DNA of 5,068 nt, taken from the NCBI GenBank assembly GCA_023454395.1, contig JAEYFY010000211.1, forward strand, positions 1 through 5,068, read 5' to 3'. The position numbers and the translations under genes are program-made. Below, one piece after another: positions 1 through 4,646 of the stretch (positions within the stretch are counted from its first letter, which is position 1; every line of letters starts with the position of its first letter). Below the pieces are notes generated by a model. The model saw nothing but the letters and a program-made list of their open reading frames with translations, did not search any database and was not told the origin of the DNA. The stretch is from Pseudomonadota bacterium (lineage in GTDB: Bacteria > Pseudomonadota > Gammaproteobacteria > Enterobacterales > Enterobacteriaceae).

Positions 1-578
1 ACGATTTGGTTCGTGATCACATTTCGCAAACGGGTATGCCACCAACACGGGCTGAAATAGCTTCCCAACTTGGGTTTCGCTCACCAAATGCGGCAGAAGA
101 GCACTTAAAAGCTCTTGCTCGTAAAGGTGTGATAGAAATTGTCTCTGGTGCATCCAGAGGTATCCGTTTGCTAATGGAAGAAGAGCCAGAAGGATTGCCA
201 TTAATTGGGCGAGTCGCAGCTGGCGAACCACTTTTAGCGCAAGAGCATATTGAAAGCCATTATCAAGTTGACCCAACATTATTTAAACCAAGTGCAGATT
301 TTTTATTGCGCGTTAATGGTATGTCAATGAAAGATATCGGTATTATGGATGGTGATTTACTCGCTGTGCATAAAACGCAAGATGTTCACAACGGGCAAGT
401 CATTGTGGCTCGTATTGAAGATGAAGTGACAGTAAAACGCCTTAAGAAAAGCGGCAATAAAATAGAGCTTCATGCAGAAAACCCTGAGTTTTCACCTATT
501 ATCGTCGATTTACGCGAACAAAGCTTTACTGTGGAAGGTTTAGCCGTTGGGGTTATTCGTAACGGCGAATGGCTGTAA
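1..578 (+). CDS. lexA: LexA, SOS-response transcriptional repressor (5' end outside window)
   Basis: LexA represses SOS genes by binding operators as a dimer; RecA-ssDNA filaments trigger its self-cleavage. The frame is open from base 3 (bases 1-2 finish a codon, probably Tyr12), and alignment by eye to the 202-residue E. coli protein puts the first whole codon at Asp13. The full protein would be about 203 residues, with one extra residue in the linker ([10 protein letters not shown]). The winged-helix DNA-binding part is seen in [23 protein letters not shown] and [10 protein letters not shown]. The S24 peptidase part is complete: the Ala-Gly cleavage site at 219-224, the catalytic serine in NGMSMKD at 324-326 and the catalytic lysine in TVKRLKK at 435-437. 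The protein ends IRNGEWL, as is usual for the family. All key residues are present, so it should be functional. Its promoter and operators lie outside the window. No dinF follows it, unlike in E. coli. Confidence 0.97.
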   Translation, partial: DLVRDHISQTGMPPTRAEIASQLGFRSPNAAEEHLKALARKGVIEIVSGASRGIRLLMEEEPEGLPLIGRVAAGEPLLAQEHIESHYQVDPTLFKPSADFLLRVNGMSMKDIGIMDGDLLAVHKTQDVHNGQVIVARIEDEVTVKRLKKSGNKIELHAENPEFSPIIVDLREQSFTVEGLAVGVIRNGEWL

Positions 579-613
579 TTTGTACCAAAGTAAGTCAACA
601 CAACTTATTTTAA

Positions 614-659
614 AAAGATGCAGATGATGTGTAAAACCACAAAATCATCTGCATTTTTT
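614..659 (+). terminator. Rho-independent terminator of lexA
   Basis: ATGCAGATGAT (618-628) pairs perfectly with ATCATCTGCAT (644-654) around a 15-nt loop, in which GTG (629-631) can also pair with CAC (638-640). The right arm runs into six T residues (654-659), and the A-run on the left (613-616) can extend the helix through a G-T pair. It lies 35 nt after the lexA stop. The A-run on the left means it could also act weakly on transcripts from the other strand. Confidence 0.88.
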
Positions 660-680
660 ATTTTGTATAAAAAAACATCA

Positions 681-709
681 TTGCACTACAAATGTAATTA
701 CAATATGAT
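681..709 (+). promoter_or_regulatory. Sigma-70-type promoter of the relBE operon
   Basis: TTGCAC (681-686) and TATGAT (704-709) are each one base from the -35 and -10 consensus and are 17 bp apart, the optimal spacing. The -10 box ends 23 bp before the relB ATG at 733, giving a short leader. The promoter follows the lexA terminator, so the toxin-antitoxin operon is probably transcribed on its own rather than by read-through. Confidence 0.78.
687..702. promoter_or_regulatory. Probable RelB(-RelE) operator inside the promoter spacer
   Basis: The spacer contains the half-sites TACA (687-690), TGTA (693-696) and TACA (699-702), each separated by 2 bp. The right pair forms a perfect 10-bp palindrome, TGTAATTACA (693-702). 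The left pair forms a second, overlapping inverted repeat, TACA-AA-TGTA. RelB-type antitoxins bind short inverted repeats over their own promoter as ribbon-helix-helix dimers. The 6-bp periodicity and the position between the -35 and -10 boxes fit such autorepression. That this is the operator is inferred from symmetry and position. Confidence 0.5.
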
Positions 710-722
710 GAGTTTTAATTAT

Positions 723-727
723 GGAGG
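723..727 (+). promoter_or_regulatory. Shine-Dalgarno sequence that fixes the relB start at 733
   Basis: GGAGG lies 5 nt before the ATG at 733. An in-frame ATG at 721 overlaps this site and has only AT-rich sequence in front of it. The four extra codons it would add (MEVF) do not resemble the start of RelB proteins, so 733 is preferred. Confidence 0.8.
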
Positions 728-732
728 TGTTT

Positions 733-987
733 ATGACAACAATACAAGTTAGAGTAGACGATGAGCTAAAAAAAGAAGCTTATCAAGTATTTGAAAAAAT
801 GAATCTATCTCCTTCAGATGCTATAAGATTGTTTCTACGTTATGTTTCTGAAAATGAAAAGTTACCTTTCTCTGAAGTTTCTGTCGTTGTTGGTGAACAA
901 GATGAAGATGAGGATATTTTAGCTGTTGTACGTGAGCGTTTGAAGAAACCATGTAAACGTATAAGAGTAAATATTGATGATCTTTAA
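733..987 (+). CDS. relB: RelB/DinJ-family antitoxin
   Basis: This is an 84-residue antitoxin that neutralises its RelE partner and represses the operon. The N-terminal half (MTTIQVRVDDELKKEAYQ, then MNLSPSDAIRLFLRYV) has the ribbon-helix-helix pattern: a short basic beta strand and two helices. SENEKLPF matches the conserved NE-LPF segment of E. coli RelB. The C-terminal part, ending in RERLKKP and then IRVNIDDL, matches the toxin-wrapping tail (E. coli ends PVRVTLDEL). Length is close to the 79 residues of E. coli RelB. The start at 733 follows a strong ribosome binding site. The stop overlaps the relE start by 11 nt, indicating translational coupling. The frame has no disruptions, so the antitoxin should still be made even though its toxin gene is broken. 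Confidence 0.92.
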   Translation: MTTIQVRVDDELKKEAYQVFEKMNLSPSDAIRLFLRYVSENEKLPFSEVSVVVGEQDEDEDILAVVRERLKKPCKRIRVNIDDL

Positions 988-1270
988 TATTGAGTTTGAT
1001 AAGCGTGCATTAAAAGAATGGCAGAAACTTGATCAAAGCATTAAAGAACAATTTAAAAAGAAATTAAAAAAATTACAGGAAAACCCTTATATAGAGTCTG
1101 CTCGCTTAAAAGGTGATCTCTCGGGTTGCTATAAGATTAAATTACGAGCATCTGGTTTTCGATTGGTTTACCAAATCATTGATTAATAAGTCGTTATTTT
1201 AGTTATTGCTATTGGTAAGCGTGAAGAAAGTAAAGCGTATTCATTAGCTGAAATGAGAATTCAAAAGTAG
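977..1270 (+). pseudogene. relE: RelE-family toxin interrupted by two tandem TAA stops
   Basis: RelE toxins are mRNA interferases that cut mRNA in the ribosomal A site. Translation from ATG 977, which overlaps the relB end, gives a 69-residue product like E. coli RelE: FDKRALKEWQKL, then CYKIKLRASGFRLVYQIID. It then hits TAA TAA at 1184-1189. Reading on in the same frame gives VVILVIAIGKREESKAY and so on to TAG at 1268-1270, the expected RelE C-terminus (E. coli VVVFVISVGKRERSEVY). The unbroken protein would be 97 residues; E. coli RelE has 95. The truncated part keeps equivalents of catalytic Lys52, Lys54 and Arg61 (K53, K55, R62). Equivalents of Arg81 and Tyr87 lie after the stops, so the short product is probably not an active nuclease. 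Binding to RelB may be partly kept. A 69-residue annotated CDS would cover 977-1186. There is no frameshift, and the tail shows no decay. Confidence 0.85.
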
Positions 1271-1280
1271 AACACGTATT

Positions 1281-1304
1281 AGCCAGCATTTAGCTGGCTT
1301 TTTG
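1281..1304 (+). terminator. Terminator after relBE, between convergent relE and zur
   Basis: AGCCAGC (1281-1287) pairs with GCTGGCT (1293-1299) around the 5-nt loop ATTTA, followed by a run of T residues (1299-1303) and then GTATTTT. The orientation suits the rightward relBE transcript. On the other strand the hairpin, 18 nt after the zur stop, is followed by the less U-rich AATACG. It may still serve zur as a weaker bidirectional terminator. Confidence 0.85.
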
Positions 1305-1316
1305 TATTTTATAAGC

Positions 1317-1847
1317 TTAACGAGGTTTATAGTCACCGGTTTTTTTCTGCTTAAGATTATCATCCATACTGTGATCATGATGACAACCTTCCGGATGTGT
1401 ACACTCTTGTGCTTCGTGGCACTGTGAACACAATCCATGAATTTCGATGACGCTATGTCGTAAATGAAATCCACTCTCTTTTGCCAGTAATGAAATTGAA
1501 TTTTCGATTTTATGACTGTTCTTTTCCGTGACAGATAAACAACGGTCACAAATTAGCATTACTGACGTATGTTCAACATCATCAAAATGATGACAAAGTA
1601 CATAACTGTTGGTGGATTCAATTTTATGGATAAATCCTTGCTCAAGTAAAAACTCTAATCCACGATAGACTGTTGGTGGTTTTGCTTGTGGCTCTATTTG
1701 GCGTAATAAATCCAATAAGTCGTATGCGCTGATAGCAGAAGGTTGCTGCATTATCAGACGTAATACTGCCAGACGTTGTGAAGTCAGGCGAACACCTCGT
1801 TTCTGGCAGATCTTTTCTGCCTGAGCGAGCAATTTATCTTCATTCAT
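1317..1847 (-). CDS. zur: Zur, zinc uptake regulator (Fur family)
   Basis: Zur is a dimeric repressor that, when loaded with Zn(II), shuts off zinc-uptake genes. The 176-residue product aligns by eye along its whole length with E. coli Zur (171 residues). It has the N-terminal winged helix (LLAQAEKIC, RLTSQRLAVLRL, KPPTVYRGLEFLLEQGFIHK) and the signature ESTNSYVLCHHFD. The metal ligands are visible: a structural Cys4 site at C100/C103 (CDRC) and C140/C143 (CSQC), and regulatory-site residues around H74, C85 and H93. The tail is His- and Cys-rich (CTHPEGCHHDHS) and longer than in E. coli, ending TGDYKPR. The chosen ATG (1845-1847) matches the N-terminus of homologues, but no good Shine-Dalgarno precedes it. 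A possible -10 box TATGAT lies at 1890-1895 on the same strand without a convincing -35. No clear Zur box was seen upstream. It is transcribed towards relBE. Confidence 0.96.
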   Translation of the reverse strand: MNEDKLLAQAEKICQKRGVRLTSQRLAVLRLIMQQPSAISAYDLLDLLRQIEPQAKPPTVYRGLEFLLEQGFIHKIESTNSYVLCHHFDDVEHTSVMLICDRCLSVTEKNSHKIENSISLLAKESGFHLRHSVIEIHGLCSQCHEAQECTHPEGCHHDHSMDDNLKQKKTGDYKPR

Positions 1848-1932
1848 GGGGATCAGATGCTCTCAGACGTTATTAATGGCACAGATCCTATCATATTTTT
1901 CAAGAGTAAACCTTTGTGTAAAGTGGGGTTTT

Positions 1933-1950
1933 ATGAAAATAACTTTTCAT
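1933..1950. repeat. Perfect inverted repeat upstream of zur
   Basis: ATGAAAA (1933-1939) and TTTTCAT (1944-1950) form a 7-bp inverted repeat with a TAAC spacer. It lies 86 nt or more upstream of the zur start and just beyond the leftward terminator at 1978-1997. The symmetry would suit a dimeric regulator or a small hairpin. It is not flanked by a T-run, so it is not a terminator, and I do not recognise the motif. Confidence 0.4.
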
Positions 1951-1977
1951 GGTGATCTATCATGATTATCAACAAAA

Positions 1978-1997
1978 AACCCAGCCTAAGCTGGGTT
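1978..1997 (-). terminator. ssb: Strong leftward terminator, probably the native end of the ssb transcript
   Basis: Read on the - strand, AACCCAGC and GCTGGGTT form a perfect 8-bp GC-rich stem with a 4-nt loop (TTAG), followed by a further TTTT then GTTG, so six T residues end the stem. The + strand also shows a T-run (2000-2005), so it could work both ways. The only leftward genes entering it are ssb and the intron protein, and zur begins 130 nt beyond. This suggests that it ended the ssb mRNA before the intron arrived. Confidence 0.85.
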
Positions 1998-2001
1998 AAT
2001 T

Positions 2002-2020
2002 TTTTAGATGGTTTTAGATG
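2002..2020. repeat. Short direct repeat, two copies of TTTTAGATG
   Basis: TTTTAGATG occurs at 2002-2010 and again at 2012-2020, a 10-bp period. It lies between the terminator and the hairpin beside the intron 3' end. It may be slippage in AT-rich spacer DNA; no function is evident. Confidence 0.5.
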
Positions 2021-2027
2021 ATTTTTT

Positions 2028-2044
2028 CTGAAACTAGGTTTCAG
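2028..2044. repeat. Perfect hairpin next to the 3' end of the intron
   Basis: CTGAAAC (2028-2034) and GTTTCAG (2038-2044) form a 7-bp inverted repeat with a 3-nt loop. It ends 7 nt from the inferred 3' splice site at 2052, on the downstream exon side. On the - strand it is followed by AAAAAA rather than a T-run, so it is not a terminator for ssb. It could be part of the DNA target recognised by the intron or a leftover structure of the ssb 3' untranslated region. Confidence 0.5.
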
Positions 2045-2051
2045 GTGACCG

Positions 2052-2100
2052 GTTGGGTAGGACACGTGCGCCCTAAAAGGGTTAGCCGTTGTCCCCCCAC
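2052..2100 (-). ncRNA. Group II intron domain VI with branch-point adenosine
   Basis: On the - strand the stretch begins GUGGGGGGAC and ends GUCCUACCCAAC. GGAC pairs with GUCC and GGG with CCC, leaving an unpaired A (complement of T2058) 7 nt from the 3' end. This is the expected branch-point geometry for lariat formation. An inner CCCU-UUU-AGGG hairpin caps the helix. The final AAC obeys the intron 3' AY rule, which sets the 3' splice site between 2052 and 2051. Confidence 0.85.
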
Positions 2101-2101
2101 C

Positions 2102-2135
2102 GAACCGTACGTGCACATTTCTATGCATACGGCTC
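2102..2135 (-). ncRNA. Group II intron domain V (catalytic core)
   Basis: Exactly 34 nt on the - strand, starting GAGCCGUAUGC and ending GCACGUACGGUUC. The lower helix pairs GAGCCGUAU with GUACGGUUC (two G-U pairs). A two-nt AC bulge follows, then the upper helix GCAUA/UGUGC capped by a GAAA tetraloop. The catalytic triad AGC occupies nt 2-4. This matches the domain V consensus almost base for base. The stop codon of the intron protein lies inside it, at nt 13-15. Confidence 0.96.
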
Positions 2136-4025
2136 TCCGCTAGACTTAGCAAAGTTTCTATAGTCTGGCAGCTTCCCTCTGTGAAGATCGACATGACAGT
2201 CCTTACATAAAACTAACGTCTTCCGATGTCGGGCAATCATCAGTCTTTTCCAAGGCTCTGTACCATCCTTAATATCCTTCAGTTTACGCACATGGTGAAC
2301 TTCAAGATATCCAGTAACGGTGCCGCAGTATTCACATTTGTTACCTGCCATTCTGTCTAGCAATTCAGTTCTGCTCGAATATTTATAAACATTCGGAAAC
2401 GGGTCGGCAAAACTTGCTAGAGACACACTTCGATTTTTAAGTTGAAAAACTTCAAGTTCATAAAGTTTTCCATTACGAATTTCTCTGTGGATATATCGAC
2501 CATCAGCCTGCTTCAATCGTTTGGCGATTTTAGTTCTAGATGAACGATGTTTTCCAGCCAGCGTCTTTAACAGACTATTCATCCATATCCAATGTAGCTT
2601 ATTCAGATATAGAACTGGTGCTAAGTTATAGTAATTGGCATAGCCACGCATTTCAGCATTGTATTGACTAATAATTTCATAGTCAGACAAATACATCATT
2701 GCAGGCTTTCCTCTGCAACCGTCCATGCCAGATTCGTAATTCCCGTAGCCACGGAGCGCACAGAATTTCTGTATTTTCGCTCTCGGAACACCAAGGTGAA
2801 TGTGTTCAGTAATGGTGCGCTTAACAGCGTGAGTTTTACTGCCATCCGAGTTGTGTCCCACAACACATTTAACTCGTTTATTTTCCCTACGACATAGAAT
2901 TTCATATCCGAGAAAGATAAAACCTTGTTTCGGGTCAACTACGCTTGATTTCTCTTTCGATACTTCAAGCTTTAATTCCGACTCAACAAATTCAGTAATG
3001 TCAGACATTACTTGCATTGCTTCCTGTTTAGAACCAATGATCCCAATTAGAAAGTCGTCAGCATACCGAACATAACGCATACGCTTAAAGTCAGGGTCGT
3101 CCATAAGAACACTTGAGGTATTAACCAATTGCTCTTCAAGGTTTTTGATTTCCATTTCCCACTTGGCAACTTTCTGCTCATCAGCAGGGTAGCCAGATGC
3201 ACCAAAGCCTTGTCTTATCCACTTTATACGATTAGCTCGATTTTGTAGTGCCCGCTTGTATTCAGGATTAGGTTTTCTTCGTCCTCCATTGCTAAACTCT
3301 TTGATTTTAATTTTCATAAACTCATCAAGTTCATGGAGAAAAACATTGGCTAGTATAGGGGATATGATTCCCCCTTGCGGTGTCCCACTGTGGGTGCCAA
3401 AGTAACGCCATTCTGCCATGTAACCAGCTTTCAGAAACTTCTTTAGAAGCCCAAGAAAAGCCCGGTCATCAATCTTATTGCTAAGAAATTTCAGCAATAA
3501 GTCATGGTTAATGTTGTCGAAGTATCCCTTAATATCGACATCACAAACCCATTTGGTGCTTTTCCAACCATTACGTATTTCAGTAAGTGCTGTGTGGCAT
3601 GATTTGTTGGGTCGAAATCCATAGCTCCAATCGCTAAAGACTGGTTCATAAATTTCCTCAAGGATCATTCTCATGACCTCTTGAATCAACTTGTCGTCAC
3701 CACTGGGAATTCCTAAAGGTCGTTTCTTACCATTCGGATTCCTAGCATCCTTGGGGATGTGTGTGCGTCTGCAAGGTTTTGGACGATAGTCACCTGATTT
3801 AATTAGGTTGATAATATTTTGAACTCTATCAACACCCATACCATCAAGTGTGTTTGAGTCTACCCCTTTCGTCATGGCTCCACGATTAGAGTAGATGTTG
3901 GCATACGCCTGCATCCAAAGATCTTGATGGTTACACATTATTTTATGTAATTTCTTGACCTTATAGCCTTGCTTACTTGCTTTATTAATACCAATCAGAG
4001 CATTGAGTGTTCTTTGTAATAGCAC
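2121..4025 (-). CDS. ltrA: Group II intron reverse transcriptase/maturase with HNH endonuclease
   Basis: This 634-residue multifunctional protein helps the intron RNA fold and splice, nicks target DNA and reverse-transcribes the inserted RNA. The reverse transcriptase spans about residues 100-375: KKRPLGIPSGDDKLIQ, SYGFRPNKSCH, DVDIKGYFD (first catalytic Asp, D164), GTPQGGIISPILAN and the YADD box at 321-324. A basic insertion of about 65 residues (about 245-312) separates the GTPQGG and YADD blocks. The maturase/thumb domain follows at about 390-500 (YNAEMRGYANYYNLA). The C-terminus holds an HNH nuclease with C564-x2-C567, HH at 577-578, C607-x2-C610 and H615. All catalytic residues I can check are intact. 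The start is GTG at 4023-4025; an in-frame TAG lies two codons upstream, and GAGG sits 11 nt before the GTG. The last four codons (EPYA) and the stop lie inside ribozyme domain V. The symbol is used generically for this family. Confidence 0.94.
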   Translation of the reverse strand: MLLQRTLNALIGINKASKQGYKVKKLHKIMCNHQDLWMQAYANIYSNRGAMTKGVDSNTLDGMGVDRVQNIINLIKSGDYRPKPCRRTHIPKDARNPNGKKRPLGIPSGDDKLIQEVMRMILEEIYEPVFSDWSYGFRPNKSCHTALTEIRNGWKSTKWVCDVDIKGYFDNINHDLLLKFLSNKIDDRAFLGLLKKFLKAGYMAEWRYFGTHSGTPQGGIISPILANVFLHELDEFMKIKIKEFSNGGRRKPNPEYKRALQNRANRIKWIRQGFGASGYPADEQKVAKWEMEIKNLEEQLVNTSSVLMDDPDFKRMRYVRYADDFLIGIIGSKQEAMQVMSDITEFVESELKLEVSKEKSSVVDPKQGFIFLGYEILCRRENKRVKCVVGHNSDGSKTHAVKRTITEHIHLGVPRAKIQKFCALRGYGNYESGMDGCRGKPAMMYLSDYEIISQYNAEMRGYANYYNLAPVLYLNKLHWIWMNSLLKTLAGKHRSSRTKIAKRLKQADGRYIHREIRNGKLYELEVFQLKNRSVSLASFADPFPNVYKYSSRTELLDRMAGNKCEYCGTVTGYLEVHHVRKLKDIKDGTEPWKRLMIARHRKTLVLCKDCHVDLHRGKLPDYRNFAKSSGEPYA

Positions 4026-4603
4026 TGACTATTGAACCTCGCTTCTTTTAGTATCGTGTCTAACTGTCTCCCTTCCCCCCTACATTTAAGCTTTCGTATT
4101 AGTTACCTCGATACTTATACTCAAATTTCAGGTCGGATTTAAACCGACTGCTACCTCATTACAAGGCTACGTTGGGTACTATGGAGCCTCCGTCACCATA
4201 TTGGTTGTTTATCTCAAACCAACTTAGGTGATCCCGCATTTCTTTATAAACAAGATGCGTCCCACTTAGGTTCCACTTACGTCCAATTACCACTCTCACC
4301 GAGCAGGTGCCAAAATTGTTGGATACGATAGCCTTTTAACAATAATTATCGTAAATCTTGGTATGACTCCTGAACTATCGTGAGTCAAAGATATCCCGAA
4401 ACCCACTATGGACTATGATTCAACCAATCAGGTTTAACCTTATGGGACTTGCAATGACTGGCGCAAAGTAGATAGTTTCCCCGCCACCAGCCTTTTGACC
4501 TAACATGCTACACTCCCCTCCCTCTTTCGAGGTTCAAGTCTATTACTAGACAAGGATAAGTTAGGCTTGCAATAGGCTTTCCAACAGCCTATACTTGCGA
4601 CAC
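4026..4603 (-). ncRNA. Group II intron 5' ribozyme region: domains I-III and start of domain IV
   Basis: No gene lies here. On the - strand it folds into recognisable pieces. AUAGGCU (4586-4592) pairs with AGCCUAU (4572-4578). CCUAAC (4560-4565) pairs with GUUAGG (4499-4504) and encloses CCUC-GAAA-GAGG (4521-4532), a GNRA-type hairpin. UUGGUU/AACCAA (4201-4222) presents a 10-nt loop, UGAGAUAAAC, in the usual place of exon-binding site 1. It is followed by GUGACGGAGGCUCCAUAGUA, typical of this part of domain I. Domain II is the hairpin GUCGG/CCGAC at 4132-4148. Domain III follows at about 4080-4128. A purine-rich run leads into the ORF. GUAAGUG at 4274-4280 is a candidate exon-binding site 2 (7-bp match to CACTTAC at 4613-4619). 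The exact helix assignments are my reading, not a computed fold. Confidence 0.75.
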
Positions 4604-4646
4604 AAATCTGCTGTAAGTGCTTGATTTACAAAGCAAAGCGGCGCAC

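Larger units (their letters stand above)
2052..4603 (-). mobile_element. Group II intron with reverse transcriptase/maturase-HNH ORF, inserted downstream of ssb
   Basis: This is a self-splicing ribozyme and retroelement that moves by retrohoming through its encoded protein. The - strand order is correct: about 570 nt of structured RNA (domains I-III), the ORF in domain IV, domain V at 2102-2135 and domain VI ending at 2052. The 3' end is well supported: DVI has a bulged A at 2058, 7 nt from a terminal AC that fits the AY rule. The 5' end is less sure. I place it at 4603, where the - strand reads GTGTCGCAAG. This departs from the GUGYG consensus at base 5, but GCAAG (4594-4598) can pair with CUUGU (4161-4165) to close domain I. 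A rival start, GTGCG at 4642-4646, touches the ssb stop. Domain sequences and protein suggest a chloroplast-like lineage. All parts needed for activity are present. Confidence 0.9.

Noticed and set aside
570..720. LexA operator (CTGT-N8-ACAG) near relBE, which would put it under SOS control
   Set aside because: CTGT at 573-576 is not followed by ACAG at the required spacing, and no other match was found in the interval.
721..732. Start of relB at the upstream ATG 721
   Set aside because: The Shine-Dalgarno GGAGG (723-727) lies after this ATG, and the extra residues do not match RelB N-termini. ATG 733 fits better.
974..976. TTG start for relE one codon upstream
   Set aside because: The adjacent ATG at 977 gives the normal RelE N-terminus (MIFNIEFD), so the rarer TTG codon is not needed.
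1842..1920. Full sigma-70 promoter for zur
   Set aside because: A TATGAT -10 candidate exists at 1890-1895, but no -35 lies at acceptable spacing, so I mention it only under zur.
1949..1975. Possible Fur-box-like sequence (GATAATCATGATAG on the - strand) upstream of zur
   Set aside because: Only about 11 of 19 positions match the Fur consensus by eye, in AT-rich DNA where such matches are common. No Zur-type palindrome was seen either.
1244..2194. Leftward open frames of 101 and 87 codons at 1244-1549 and 1931-2194
   Set aside because: The first lies mostly inside zur in another frame. The second runs through the terminator, the spacer and intron domains V-VI. Neither has protein-like composition or a family resemblance.
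2664..3075. Open frames of 74-80 codons inside the reverse transcriptase gene, on both strands
   Set aside because: They are shadows of the long, conserved reverse transcriptase/maturase frame and have no ribosome binding sites.
4625..4636. CTTTGTAAA in the ssb 3' region can pair over 9 bp (one G-U) with a loop sequence UUUAUAAAG of intron domain I
   Set aside because: No GUGYG-like start follows it directly, and the loop is AT-only and self-complementary, so the match is probably chance rather than an IBS1-EBS1 pair.
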